DNA from: Hirudo medicinalis | Lineage: Eukaryota; Annelida; Clitellata; Hirudinida; Hirudinidae | Assembly (NCBI GenBank): GCA_011800805.1 | Contig: MPNW01000012.1 | Span: 103,874 to 167,873 of the forward strand | Direction of reading: 5' to 3' | DNA: 64,000 nucleotides | Shown here: piece by piece, positions 44,201 to 55,154 of the stretch | How the letters are laid out: each line of letters opens with the position of its first letter | How positions within the stretch are numbered: position 1 is the stretch's first letter | Position numbers and translations under genes: made by a program | Notes under the pieces: generated by a model | What the model was told of the DNA's origin: nothing | The model's database searches: none | The model's input: the letters and a program-made list of their open reading frames with translations, nothing else

Positions 44201-45838
44201 GCAAGAGATTTGTGGTCGCATTCGTGCCAAATATTAACTCCGATTAAATAAAAATCATCTCAATTGTTAAAGATTGTGTAATCTATGACTGTGAACATTT
44301 CGACAGTCAATAGTCTTTTATTAAATATCGGTATTATAGCAGATCTTTTCCTCATTCTCGTTTCCTTCATCAAGCCTCTTAATTGATCTGAAAAATCATT
44401 ATGAAACTGTGCAATAATTAACTATTGGTCAAACAGTATTAATTACATCAAATTAATAAATAATAACTTGAATTTGGGTTTCTAAATCGTGATAATGTCT
44501 TTCTTATGAAAAATTGATTCAATAAAATTTCATTAAAGCATAAATTGATACAATTAATTATCATTATAATCTCATCATTACGATATGTTTGCAATTATTT
44601 TTTTTATATATTTTTATGCAATGACATCTTTGAAATCCACCTTTATCCAAGTGTACATCCTGCCACAAATTTCTATTCGGAATTCCAAGGAGTGAATGAA
44701 GTTTGCCATCAATAATCAGAAGTCTGCTCTTGTTGTTTCTATAGTTGTCCCTTTCAACTGTTTCTTCCTCCACCTTCTCAAAAGATGGTTTGTCTGAGAA
44801 ATTAACGCCTGGTTCCAAGGAATAGGACTTGTTGGCGTATGAGAAAGAGATCGTCTGATGTGATTAGAACAATTACGTTCATGAGAATGTACATACTCAT
44901 ATTATGATTATTGTATTTATTAAGTAATATAATTTATAACAATTTGTCGAGAATGTGAAATGTTAAATAATATTTTGGGTCATATTTAGGTAACCTGTTA
45001 TCAAAATATAATCAAAAAATTGTTGTGTCTGTTGTCTCACGTAAAGAATTTCTTCGATTCCCGCGACATTTTTTATGGCGACAGTAGCAGAAGCATCGAT
45101 AGAGGGGTCCTTGTAGGTACCCAAGAGCTTGTAAAAATACAATTTAAAATAATTTATTTGAAGTAATAAATTTTCAATTCAATAGTTCAAAAAAAGGTAG
45201 TGACAAATATTGTTCAGTGAAGGTTTAGATGCCAATTCTTTTAATAATCATATTTTGAATCAATTATAAAATTCGAATTACATTTCAAATTCCGTAATGC
45301 GATTAAGTAATTCAATCTTTTTATTTAAAATGCTCACTTCGTCGTCAGAGGATTTCCAAACCGACCGCCGACCTTCAAACTAAGTCATTATCAGAGTTGA
45401 TTTCACTGAGGATTTGATTAGATTCATAGTTAGTTTGCCATCTTCAAGTTCAAGGTCGATTTGAATGTAGTCCGGCAATGACTTGGCATTTTTGCCCTTG
45501 TCGTCCTTGTAAGTCCATCGTGTGTTCACTGTAATATTTTCGACTAATTTTCAATTACGCGTAAATAATCAAAAATAAATATAGCATTGTAATACTGGTA
45601 AATAATTGAAAGTTTACACTAATAATTTCAAAAATCAAGTTATACCTTGCTCTACTTTGGTTGGAATTGATTGCCGAAAACAAGCAACAAGAAGAATTAC
45701 TTGCACTAAGAGAATCTAAAAATTATTATGTTAATATTAAATTTCATTGATAACATGTAACATACATTTAATTCTCAATAAATTGAAAAAGCGCGGAAAA
45801 TCCTTAATATTGCTAGCCACAAATTCGTATCTTACCAT
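38234..45838 (-). CDS. Secreted ADAMTS-like (M12B) zinc metalloprotease with five PLAC-like repeats; two in-frame stops
   Basis: Predicted secreted or matrix protease. Eighteen exons total 2748 bases (915 codons plus stop): 45838-45836, 45715-45646, 45528-45338, 45127-45041, 44854-44641, 44387-44094, 43980-43952, 43920-43843, 42365-42199, 41756-41610, 41505-41344, 41094-40947, 40572-40407, 40237-40079, 39629-39267, 39179-39045, 38959-38792, 38400-38234. Order: signal peptide (ILLVQVILLVA), propeptide, furin-like RMRKR, catalytic domain starting LTVEMFTVIDYTIF, zinc site HELGHSFSVPHD, Met-turn YIMEPG, disintegrin-like and Cys-rich part (YDLDEQCKLAFGP; GKCT). Five six-Cys PLAC-like repeats ending CCxxC follow, with a Thr/Ser linker. 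No TSP1 repeat was seen. In-frame TAG (45382-45380) and TGA (44262-44260) interrupt it although all phases agree, so it is a recent pseudogene, has assembly errors, or is read through. Confidence 0.9.
42408..43754 (+). mobile_element. hAT DNA transposon, decayed, in protease intron 8
   Basis: The element spans 42416-43746, with terminal inverted repeats TAGGGCTGCAGAT/ATCTGCAGCCCTA and an 8-bp target duplication CTAAATAA on both sides (42408-42415, 43747-43754). The interior (about 42820-43610) reads as a hAT transposase in broken frames: MNGRPTNLVTDEGLQDVV, DVSTHWNSTLQMIQRL, IAAALDSTF. Many stops and frame changes make it inactive. The perfect target duplication and TIRs fix the borders exactly. 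Confidence 0.92.
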
Positions 45839-45920
45839 TTCCTCTAGAAAGATTTCGAAAGAGATCTAGAAAGAGAAAGATTTCTAGAAAGAGCTCAAGC
45901 AATATGTTTGGACGCAGGGC

Positions 45921-45931
45921 TTATTTATAAA
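45921..45931 (-). promoter_or_regulatory. TATA box of the protease gene (candidate)
   Basis: TTTATAAATAAG on the minus strand lies about 85-90 bases upstream of the protease ATG at 45838, a normal distance for a TATA box with a short 5' leader. There is no direct evidence of use. Confidence 0.5.
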
Positions 45932-46319
45932 AAAAGTTTTTAAATCTTATTATTCTAACCTAACAAAGATAACAATGAAATCACGCTTAGACCATGCAAA
46001 CTCAAATCTGTTCCCAACCGGATTCAATCGGTCCATTTAAATTGTTCCACAGCAACAAGACTATTCGCTATTGTTACAACAATAATGAAATGTAATTCAA
46101 CAATAACTTTGCAGCAACAATAGTAGCATTAAAATCAGTTTCATTTGTTTTTATAAATTTGACAAAAATTCTTCAATCTCAACCTTTAGCATTTACATTT
46201 CCAAACAAGTATCGAAGAAACTGAGAACATCTTGGTGTCCCCATTTATTATAACATAACAACATCGACAAACCACATCGACAATATTACATGTGAGGCTG
46301 CAGTTCGATAGCGACTCAT

Positions 46320-47030
46320 TCTCAAACCTGCCGCTTTTAAAGACGAAATCTTTCTTACCAAGACATTCTATGGTCTACGCAAGACCACTGCTCGAATAAT
46401 GCTCCGCTCAATTGAGCATCGTTCGCATACCTGCAACTGATCCGTTTCAGGTGTCTAACATGTAAATCATTACGTAATGTTTCGTTGGACCAACACAATT
46501 TTTTCTGATGAAAAAAAATTCAATCTAGATGAACCAGGTGGTTATCAGTTTTATTGGCATGACCTCAATTAGAGAAGGAGACATTTTATAGCAGAAATCA
46601 TAGAGTTGGAACAGTCATGAGTTGGGCAGGAATTTCACATGATGGACTCACTAGCTTTTCTACAAGGAAAGCAAAAATCAGCAGAATATTTCCAAGTATC
46701 GGAAAATAATCTCCTGCCTTTTGCTGAGAGGATGTATGGTGCTAATTATGTATTGCAGCAGGATAACGATCCAATCCATACTTCAAAACTGACAAGGACT
46801 TCTTCCAAGAGAGAAACATAAACGTTTTGAGTTGGCCAGATATTTCTCCTGATCTCAATTCAATTAAAAATATTTGGGATAAGTTGTCAAGACTGGTCTA
46901 CAAAGATGGAAAACAATTTAATTCTAAATCGGAGTGGAAAGATGCCATTAGGATCCCCTGGAATAATACGGAACCAGACTTTATACAAAATTAATTTTGT
47001 CGATGGAGAAAAGATGTTTTGAAATAATAG
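46320..47030 (+). mobile_element. Tc1/mariner transposase remnant
   Basis: Broken frames give IFSDEKKFNLDEPGGYQFYW (first catalytic Asp region), LQQDNDPIHTS (second Asp), and LSWPDISPDLNSIKNIWDKL (DE region with the acidic residue changed). A helix-turn-helix-like part may lie at 46330-46480. A sequence CCTATCTTTTTTGGA occurs at about 47117 and again at 47287 and may be part of an end. Stops make it inactive. Confidence 0.85.
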
Positions 47031-47519
47031 AGAAAAATGGTAATATAATTTCATATTAAATAACCTTTTGACAAAATTTTAAATTTTTGTTATTATTATT
47101 GACTTTTCACGTTTCCTTCCTATCTTTTTTGGACGCCGAAAAAACACATTTTTGGGATTTTTTAATAAGTTTGAAAATAATATTTCACCAAATTCAATGT
47201 AAAACTTTCGAAGCACAATATACACAACATAATAAAATTTGAGTAATTTTCGTAACATATTGGTTGAGTTATCGTCAAAAAATGGGTACTCCCTATCTTT
47301 TTTGGAATGGATGTATCTTCATTTGTTATATTTATCTTAATTAATGGACTGGTGTTACGAAGTGGTGCATTTGCCACAAGTTGCCCAAGATCTTTTATCA
47401 CGCAAATGGTCCTTAGACCATGCATTTCGCCGTATACATTCCTTAGGGCTTGTCTAAAATAGTAAACTTTCTCAATATTTTTACATATAAACATGATTTA
47501 ATCGCTAAAATAATTTGTT

Positions 47520-48725
47520 AAGTGAAGGTACCAAGGTCAAACTTGTCACAGATAAACTAGTCTTCCGAAGCTCTGATGATGAAGTACACCGACCCCATGA
47601 TTGATCAAATACTGGATACATTCTTGAATAAGAAAATAACTGGCAACCAATCGAAAGTTGTAGGAGAGAGTTTTGAGAGTGCATTATTTACTACTCTACC
47701 CAGTATAAACTTGACGAGAAGATACTACGTGACATTGTTAAGGAAAATGTGAAAGTTTCGGATATCTCAAAATACAAAATAAACTTTAATATCTACTACA
47801 ATAATTAGAAATCCCATGACATGATCATGCGTAATAAATATAGAAATCCTGGTTTTCTGCAACTACAATGTGTTTATGAATTCACTTGCCCTTATCCACA
47901 CCAAAACCCACAAACCTACATTGGACATACACGCACTACTCTCGCAAGATGCCTTACCATGCATGCCCACGGTGGAAGCATTTCTTAACACACCTCCAGA
48001 TGTAACACAGCATGATGCTCACAAGGAAGATATTGAATGTTAATACTATAGACTTAATAGTATTAAGTTAATACGATTATTAAGTAGAGACACAGACCCA
48101 CATCGTCTCAGAATTAGAGAGACCATACACATTATTCAGAGTAGGCCTAAAATCAATGTGCAAGAGGACCATTTCGGACGTATTCTTCACGTTTTTGGTA
48201 GTAGGCACCGTTGTGAGGCACCAGGTAGAAATCGGTCAACAATTGGTTACGGAGATGGCATCGCGTCGGAGGTTTCTCTTTTGCAAAAAAAGTTTTCTCT
48301 GCGCTAAGAGTTCGAAGTCAGAAAATGCCGATGAGCCTAACCGACATCCGACGTTTGGACCTGATAAAGTCGTGCATGAAGGATCAACCTCAGCCAGCCT
48401 GATTCTGGAGAGATGACAATTTCCCCCAAAGAGGTTACGACACGGCAGACAGGTCCAATCCCCCGATTTAAGACATCTGATCGGAATCAGATAGAACATA
48501 ACTGAGGAGTTTGTGTTGCGCCAAATGTTGCGCCGGAGGTTTCTCTTAAAAAAAAAAAAGATTTGATCTCTTTGATAAAAGTTCGAACTCAAGAATTCCC
48601 GATGTGGTCTGAACCTGATCATGTGATGTATGAATAGATTGTGGTTTCCCCCAAAGTTTGTAAATCCAACTGTGATGAGAGGACATTTGATCACCTGTTA
48701 GATAGTGACAACATTAGTGTTCGTC
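47520..48725 (+). mobile_element. Penelope-like element fragment with GIY-YIG endonuclease
   Basis: The plus strand reads, in interrupted frames, LDEKILRDIVKENVKVSDIS, then VYEFTCPYPHQNPQTYIGHT and RTTLARCLTMH, which match the linker and GIY-YIG (YIGHT) domain of Penelope-like retroelements. The C-terminal part follows near 48095-48200 (LSRDTDPHRLRIRETIHI). The reverse transcriptase is not visible. Two diverged tandem blocks lie at about 48255-48440 and 48531-48660, each with GGAGGTTTCTCTT and TTTCCCCCAAAG about 270 bp apart. Confidence 0.85.
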
Positions 48726-49368
48726 GATGTGCTCGTCCCGTGTGGTGGAGGGTGCCAATTTAGTTTTATATTTTATTGTATTTCATGTATATTAATTTTG
48801 TATTTATCGAATGATTATCTCACGGACACAATTTCTGCATGCGACTTATTGTCTTGAATAAGTTACATCTGTCACCAAGTGCCGTAAATGTTGATGAAAA
48901 TTTTGGTACTGATAGATTTTATTATATCCTAGTAATACCAGTTAGTAAATTAATAATTTTTATTAAAATTTTAATTAATTTAAATTAATTTAGTAAAAAA
49001 AATTTTATTCACATTTCGTCCTTGCTTTTACAGTTTAAACACATTTACATGACGTTATTAATGCAGGGGTAATGGCGGAAGCCGAAACTGCCAGTGCCGA
49101 TAAATAAAGTGTTGTTTCAACGTTTTTGTGGTTTGGTAAGCGATTTTACTTCAAAATGGCGAAAAGTAGAGAAACTTATTGAGAAATGTTGTAATAGAAA
49201 GTAGGCCGTAGTGTTTAATAGAGCTTGCTTAAAGGAAAATTTATTGCCAAATTGCATAAAAATATGTAAATATATATGTGACACATATAATCAAACTCTG
49301 ATTCATTATCATTATTATCATTAATTATACTCAGTTTATACTCTTGATAACTCAAGCACGTATGTTAT
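48726..49368. other. AT-rich DNA with no recognised feature
   Basis: No coding exon or element boundary was seen between the Penelope-like fragment and the Copia 5' LTR. Confidence 0.4.
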
Positions 49369-52172
49369 TGTTGGATAATGCAGTGGTTATTACCCATATG
49401 TCGGTCTTCGTAACCACTATAAATAATTGTTATGTTATGTTATAAATAATTGTTATGATATCAGCGATTCTTACATTTTTGTTTATGTATATTATATATA
49501 TATGTTTTGTTTAGTTGTTAGTTGGACCTTAGCGTTCTTGTTGACTCTTCCTGTCGTGTCGCGTGTGGTAGCGTGTAAAAATAATCTAATCGGTTATGGG
49601 CCCAGTAGACTCGTAATTTCGTTAAAGACATTTGCCAGTTAAACTTTTTAGTTGTTTTATCGGCATTTTTGTCTCATTTCTCATCCGGAATTTTGATTTT
49701 TGAGCATAGTAAACTAAAATTTAAAAATGGCCGACAATTCAGTTGCGAAAATCTCAAAATTGATTAATCATAACTACCAGACGTGGAATTTAAAGTTGAA
49801 CTTTTGCAGATTAAAGATCTGTGGGAAACAATCAGTGAAGAGTAACCAAATCCGGCTACAATCGCATGCCAGTTGAAAGATCTTAAAGCCAGAGCCTACT
49901 CTTAGAAGACAACCAGTTAAATCTTATCCGCAAATTGACAACAGCTAAAGAAACGTGGGTAGGTTTGCGAAAATATCACGAGAAGTCAACGTCGTCAAAT
50001 AAGGTTAATTTGTTAAAGTTAAAAGATGGTGGCAGATTAACAGATGGATGATTTGATTGGCCAGTTGTTGTCGCTCGGTGAAACATTTGACTGTTGTACC
50101 ATTTCTTGGTTGTTACCTGACAGTTGATTACTGCTCCTGAAACCAGACCTGAAAAAGACCCAAGAGTTAGTGAAAAATAAACTCGTTGAAGAATACAAGA
50201 GACGAACAGAAATGTATACCTTCACAACATTCAGAATCTCAGGAGCAACAGGCAATGAAGGCAACAGTTACTCGTGACAAACGACAAACCACATCTGGAA
50301 GCACATTCAAAACATGTTATTTTTGCAAAAAGCCCAATCGCATTAAGAAAGATTGCAGAAAGTACATCGAGTGGAAAAAAATCATCCAGAACATAAAGTA
50401 AAAAAGGTTATTCGTTTTCCTTTAGCCATTAATAGTGAAGTAGTTCCAAATCAAAGTTAAATGTTTGAAAACATATGCAGTTGATATAAAGCATTCATGG
50501 AGTATTGATGCAGGTGCATCATCGCACATGTGTAGTGGCCGTGATTTCTTTGTCAATTTGGATGAACATCGAAAGGGACAAGTTGTTTTGGCTGATGGAC
50601 GGAGAGTGTTGTCAGTTGTCATTAGCTATGGATATTTTTAATGACTGGAAACAATTCGAAAATCAAACTTCAGAATGTGCTTTTTATGCTACAATTAAAG
50701 GGTGATTTAATCTCAAAAAAGAAACTGACAAGCAAAAGATTTGAACTACATTTAAAGAAAAGTTCATGTCAGGCGATGGAAGATGGAAAAATTGTGACGC
50801 ATGCAACTTCAGAAAATGAACTGTTTGATTGATGTTCAAAGGACGTTCAAAGTTAACCAGTTCTAAATCTAACGAATGCATTCATTTGAGACATACTAAC
50901 TAGGTTGGGGCACAGAGAATCTAATGCCATCAGAACTGTAGAAAAGCATGTTGAAGCAGAGAATTTGATTGTGAAACCTTGTGATGTGTTAACAATTTGT
51001 GAAAGTTGCATTAAAGCTAAAATGAGCAGAAAAACAATCCCAAAGAAGTCTGAATCTGGAACTACAGCTTTATTTGATTTAATGATGTTTGTGGACCAAT
51101 GCCAACATCAACCAAGTGGGAACAGATTTTGTGACTGATCGATGACCAGAGTAGAATAGTTGTTAAAATACAAGTCTGAAGCATCACAAAAAAAATCCAG
51201 GAGTATGTTCAAAGTTTCGAGTCATACCTAAGATAATCAGATCAGACAGAAGAAGATACACAGGAGAAAAACTGAAAGCTTTTTTAAGAAATGAGGGCAA
51301 ACAGATGCAACTTCCAAATCCTAGCACACCCTAACAGAATGGCTATGATGAAAGAAAGAATCGACATTTAGTTGATATGGTTGGAGGTATGCTTGCTGAT
51401 TCGGGGTTACCCAATAAATATTGGTAAAGCAAACAACATTCAGAACCGAATGCCAGTGACTGGACGTGGTGAATCATGGACATGAAACAAACAGAAATCA
51501 AATTTGAATTATATCAGGAGATTTGGTTGTAAGGCATATGTTTCAATTTCTACAGAAAGAAGACAGATACTTGATGACAAAGACAAGGAGTTGATTTTTT
51601 TTGGTTATGAAGAAGGAACAAGTTTGTTTGCTAGATACTGCTACATATAGAATCACCATAGTAGTGTAATCTTCATTGAAGGAGATCCCCATTCAAACCA
51701 GTCAACAGTTGCACAGACTTTCAGATTCTGCAGAAGATAACTCAATAAAATTATCACTAGAAAATTTTATCTGTTCAGTGAATGGGACAAATGAAATGAA
51801 TGAAGAAGATGAGTCTCAGTTTCCAGTGCAGCCACAAGTACAACTGAGAAGATCACAACGTCACAATAAAGGCAAACCACCAGAAAGACTTATTGAAAAT
51901 GTTAATTAAGTAATGGTTGGACCAATTGAACCTAAAAGCTATGAAGAAGCTTTATTCTTTCTTAAGCTGAACATTGGAATGATCTAACCATCTAACCAAG
52001 GATCTCAAGAGTTGAACTTGACCGATTAAACAGTTGGGGGTGTTGGATGGCAACGATTCTTATATATACATACGTATATTTGTTTTGTTTTTTGGTTGTC
52101 AGTTGGACCTTAGCGTTCTTGTTGTCTCTTCCTGTAGTGTCGCTTGTGGTAACGTTTATAAATAATCTAACA
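49369..52172 (+). mobile_element. Ty1/Copia retrotransposon lacking reverse transcriptase and RNase H
   Basis: LTRs: 49369-49590 and 52041-52172, starting TGTTGGAT; the 3' copy ends AACA. The 5' LTR is longer by ~80 bp. The primer site GGTTATGGGCCCAG (from 49592) is the classic initiator-tRNA-Met match of Copia. The purine tract GGGGG precedes the 3' LTR. Gag starts at 49727; a zinc knuckle CYFCKKPNRIKKDC has Arg where His is expected; protease has WSIDAGASSHM; integrase parts have ICESCIKAKMS and RRFGCKAYV. After RRSQRHNKGKPPERL and EPKSYEEAL the sequence goes almost straight to the 3' LTR, so RT and RNase H are deleted. Stops and shifts are present. Flanks GTTAT/ATTAT may be a diverged target duplication. 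Confidence 0.93.
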
Positions 52173-52494
52173 ATTATTAAGCATTTGAAGCGACTTGCTA
52201 GGAAAAGACATGTTTCTAGGTTTCCCGAACTTCATTAAGAGTTGGGAAAGCTGAGTGATGAGAAAAAGGCAGAAAGTAGCCGTAGTTGTAGCTGTGAATG
52301 CTTCGGGGTCATGTGCATCGTCAATCCTCTTGTTCGGATGAACTCTTGCCTCGGAACCTCATCGGTTTTGATTGTGGCAAGCTCTAGCTTAATTCGAAAC
52401 GGGAATTTTTACTCTCGAGCGGCAGAGCCGCTCTAACAAGAGCCACCTTTCCCACTTCTTCCAATTCGATTTTCGTTCAATAAGTGGCCGTCGT

Positions 52495-53335
52495 GGCCAG
52501 GGCGGCCGACAAAAATTTCGGGTCAGCAGGTGTGGGCTGTTATGTCAATTTGGTGATGGGAAAGCAAGGTAAAAGGTCATGAAAAATATTTTAAAACCGG
52601 GGCAGGCCCCGGGCATTTTCCCCCTGCCCCTCCATTCGGCGATCCTGGCCATGGTCATGAAATAAATATTATTTCAATACATTAAAGAAATAAATCTAAA
52701 GATGTTAACATTTTGGAAATACTTTATGACAAGTTTTCGATTCCATGTAACACGTTAATAAATTTTGGGTTGGTCTGCGTTTTAAAAGAAACCGTTGACT
52801 TCGTGAGAGTCTTTACAACTCTCTTGATTTTTTAACGTTTGTCTCGTTTGACTAATTTTGCAGACAATTTGTATCTCGTTTTTCAATTTTGTGAGAAATC
52901 GCGAACTAAATTAAATTAATTTGATCACCTACGGCTTACAGAAAGAAAAGTTTCGGTTATTCATTTTCGGGAACTGCATGTGAATTAAAAACTTATTTTA
53001 ACAATGCAATTTGAGTAATTCATATGATAATGTAAACGCATTAAAACGATTGGAATCAGAATACAAATTACGAGGCAAACATTGAACTTATCAGTAAATC
53101 TGGGTTTGATGAGCGAGCAGTAAGCATCTAAAATAACTTTAACTGGCACTTAATAAGACGTTTTCTAGAGATGGGAAGTACAGGTAGGTAGAATCAGGGC
53201 CGCCATCAGAAATTTTGGGTCTCTAGGCACAGCAGCTACGCGCCTTATGTTACGTGAATTTGGTAATGGAAAAGCAAAAAAAATGGTTTTAAAACCCGGG
53301 CAGACCCTTGGGCACTTGTCCTCCCTGGGTAGAAT
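52495..53335. repeat. Two copies of an unnamed interspersed repeat
   Basis: Copy 1 (about 52495-52640) and copy 2 (about 53195-53335) share in order GGGCSGCC, AAATTTYGGGTC, AATTTGGTRATGG-AAAGCAA, TTTTAAAAC-CGGGCAG-CC and GGGCA-TT--CCTCCC. No coding sequence is visible. They are probably non-autonomous transposon pieces. The ~550 bp between them shows nothing recognisable. Confidence 0.65.
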
Positions 53336-54458
53336 ATATCTTTAATGAAACACTCATTAAGTTGAATAAATGATTTTCACAATAGAAGAGTAACCATGTT
53401 GCTTATGGTAGTACAGCTTTTGGACGAATACTTTATTATAAATTAGATTTATTTATTAAAGAATTACATTTATTTGAATCTCCTTTTCAATAATTGTGTA
53501 GTCTGCATTTTAACAGCTGATTTTAAACAAAATCTGTCACCATATTATTGTCCGAATATTTTTGTTATTTGCAAGATGAAGATACTCATGATGTTTGTGA
53601 ATTACTTGATGATTTCATCGCCTGTAGGAGTTGAATGTAGGTTTGGTTATCATGCAGTGAATTAAATATTTAGGCTTCTAAGTATGCAAGCACTCAATTT
53701 AAGCAGCGATTATGAGACAACTTACAATATCTAGTGTTTCGTTAAAAGCGAAAAATCGTAATGTTAATGACGCTAAAGTCAGAGTTATTTGTTTATTTAT
53801 TTGTTTCCAAAATTATTACATTCTATGCTATTAAATAGTACGAATGAGCTGCTGTAATAAATACATCTTAAATAATGATAAAGGTGATTGCTGCTTGGTA
53901 TTTGTTTTCATCACGGGCTAAAAATAAACTGAAGAACTTGTCTGACGTTTGTTTAAACAGAAACGTGTGGTGTCTGGTATTTTGGATTGAGGTGACTTTC
54001 TCGTTCTACATTTCTTTTCTTCTCTCCTGTCTTATAAGAGCAGTTTTGATTGCTGGAATGCTTGAAACCACCAAGCACCATGTTTCCATCCGACACCGTG
54101 ACGTTCGTTCCGGGTGACCCCTTATTTCCAAGGAACCTGCTAAGGATACAGCGATGAATGCAGATGCTTCCTCCTGTCAAAGCCACACTCCTGAACCTTG
54201 TTGGCTTGAAAGCCATTCTTCACCGTTGCAGCAGAAATTTGTATCGTCCAATTTCAACAGAGTTTTTGCACAACAAACATAACAAATGTGAAAACAAAAT
54301 TATTCAATTAATTTTCGTATCTATTATTTTTAATTATTCCCGGCAGTGCCGAGTTCTAGCTAGTAAGTCATAATTGCTTTCCAAGCGATGCTGATGCAAA
54401 AACCTTAAAGCTATTTAACGGGATGGATTATCCTTTATGGATTATCATTTTCTTACAG
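53336..54458. other. Unassigned DNA upstream of the lectin exons
   Basis: This should hold the 5' exons (signal peptide) of the SUEL gene. The minus-strand frame at 54216-53953 (87 codons, Cys-containing) is open but not recognised. No exon is called. Confidence 0.3.
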
Positions 54459-55056
54459 CGGCAACAGATTGGGTGACGATATGTGACAACGAAGAGTCTT
54501 ATATAAACTGCTTTGAAGGAGAGTCAATTAAAATCAGAGATACTTTTTATGGACGCTCGGACACCACCACATGCAACCAAGGCGAAGACACCAGCAAATG
54601 GAATGTCGCCTGTTCTTCATCTTCTTCTACGGACACTGTTATCTCCATGTTGGTGATTTTGAAATATCAAGTGTAACCAATTACTGCACAAAAGCTGTGT
54701 AATCAAGTTGATAAATTTGCAATTTTTATTGTACCATTTGAAGTGAAATTATTGAGTAGCAGCATGACGTTTCAAATTTATTTTATTGAGACCACAGATT
54801 TTTCGTTGCAAGAAATTGCAAGAGCCAGATTCATCCGAAATTTAATTTGTCATTCTTAATTTATTGAGTCAGTCGATCCGAACGAGTTCATTACTTTTTG
54901 ATAAAAGATAATATCGATTAAATTACTCATTTAAATTTAAGGTGCTCTTCATTTCCTTCCAAATGCTTGGTCAAAGTAAAACCCAAGGCGTTCGATGATC
55001 CATGTCCTGGAACGCCGAAATATCTAAAAGTTGATTACACGTGTCTCAAAAGTTAG
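54459..55056 (+). CDS. SUEL-type (galactose/rhamnose-binding) lectin domain, 5' end not found
   Basis: A carbohydrate-binding domain, usually secreted or extracellular. Two exons, 54459-54648 and 54942-55056 (stop TAG), join in phase 2. Motifs in order: TICDNEESYINCFEGESIKI, YGRSD, C-N-Q-G, then PSKC and the signature DDPCPGTPKYLKVDYTC. The domain is about 95 residues, the normal length. The signal peptide exon must lie upstream (the first exon begins mid-codon) and was not identified. It may be a single-domain secreted lectin or the last domain of a larger protein. Confidence 0.87.
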
Positions 55057-55154
55057 TTCAGATTTGAAAATGTTTCAGTACAATAAGCTAGCGTATTATT
55101 ATTTATTTATTTACTATTGATAATGGGTCTATAGCGAAAGGTATGCGAGCAAAA

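Noticed and set aside
45380..45408. A 27-base intron in the protease propeptide
   Set aside because: It starts GT and ends AG and keeps frame, but is far shorter than normal animal introns; a premature stop is simpler. Kept only as a note in the findings.
48236..48694. 152-codon minus-strand ORF
   Set aside because: Runs antisense through the tandem blocks of the Penelope-like element; no domain recognised.
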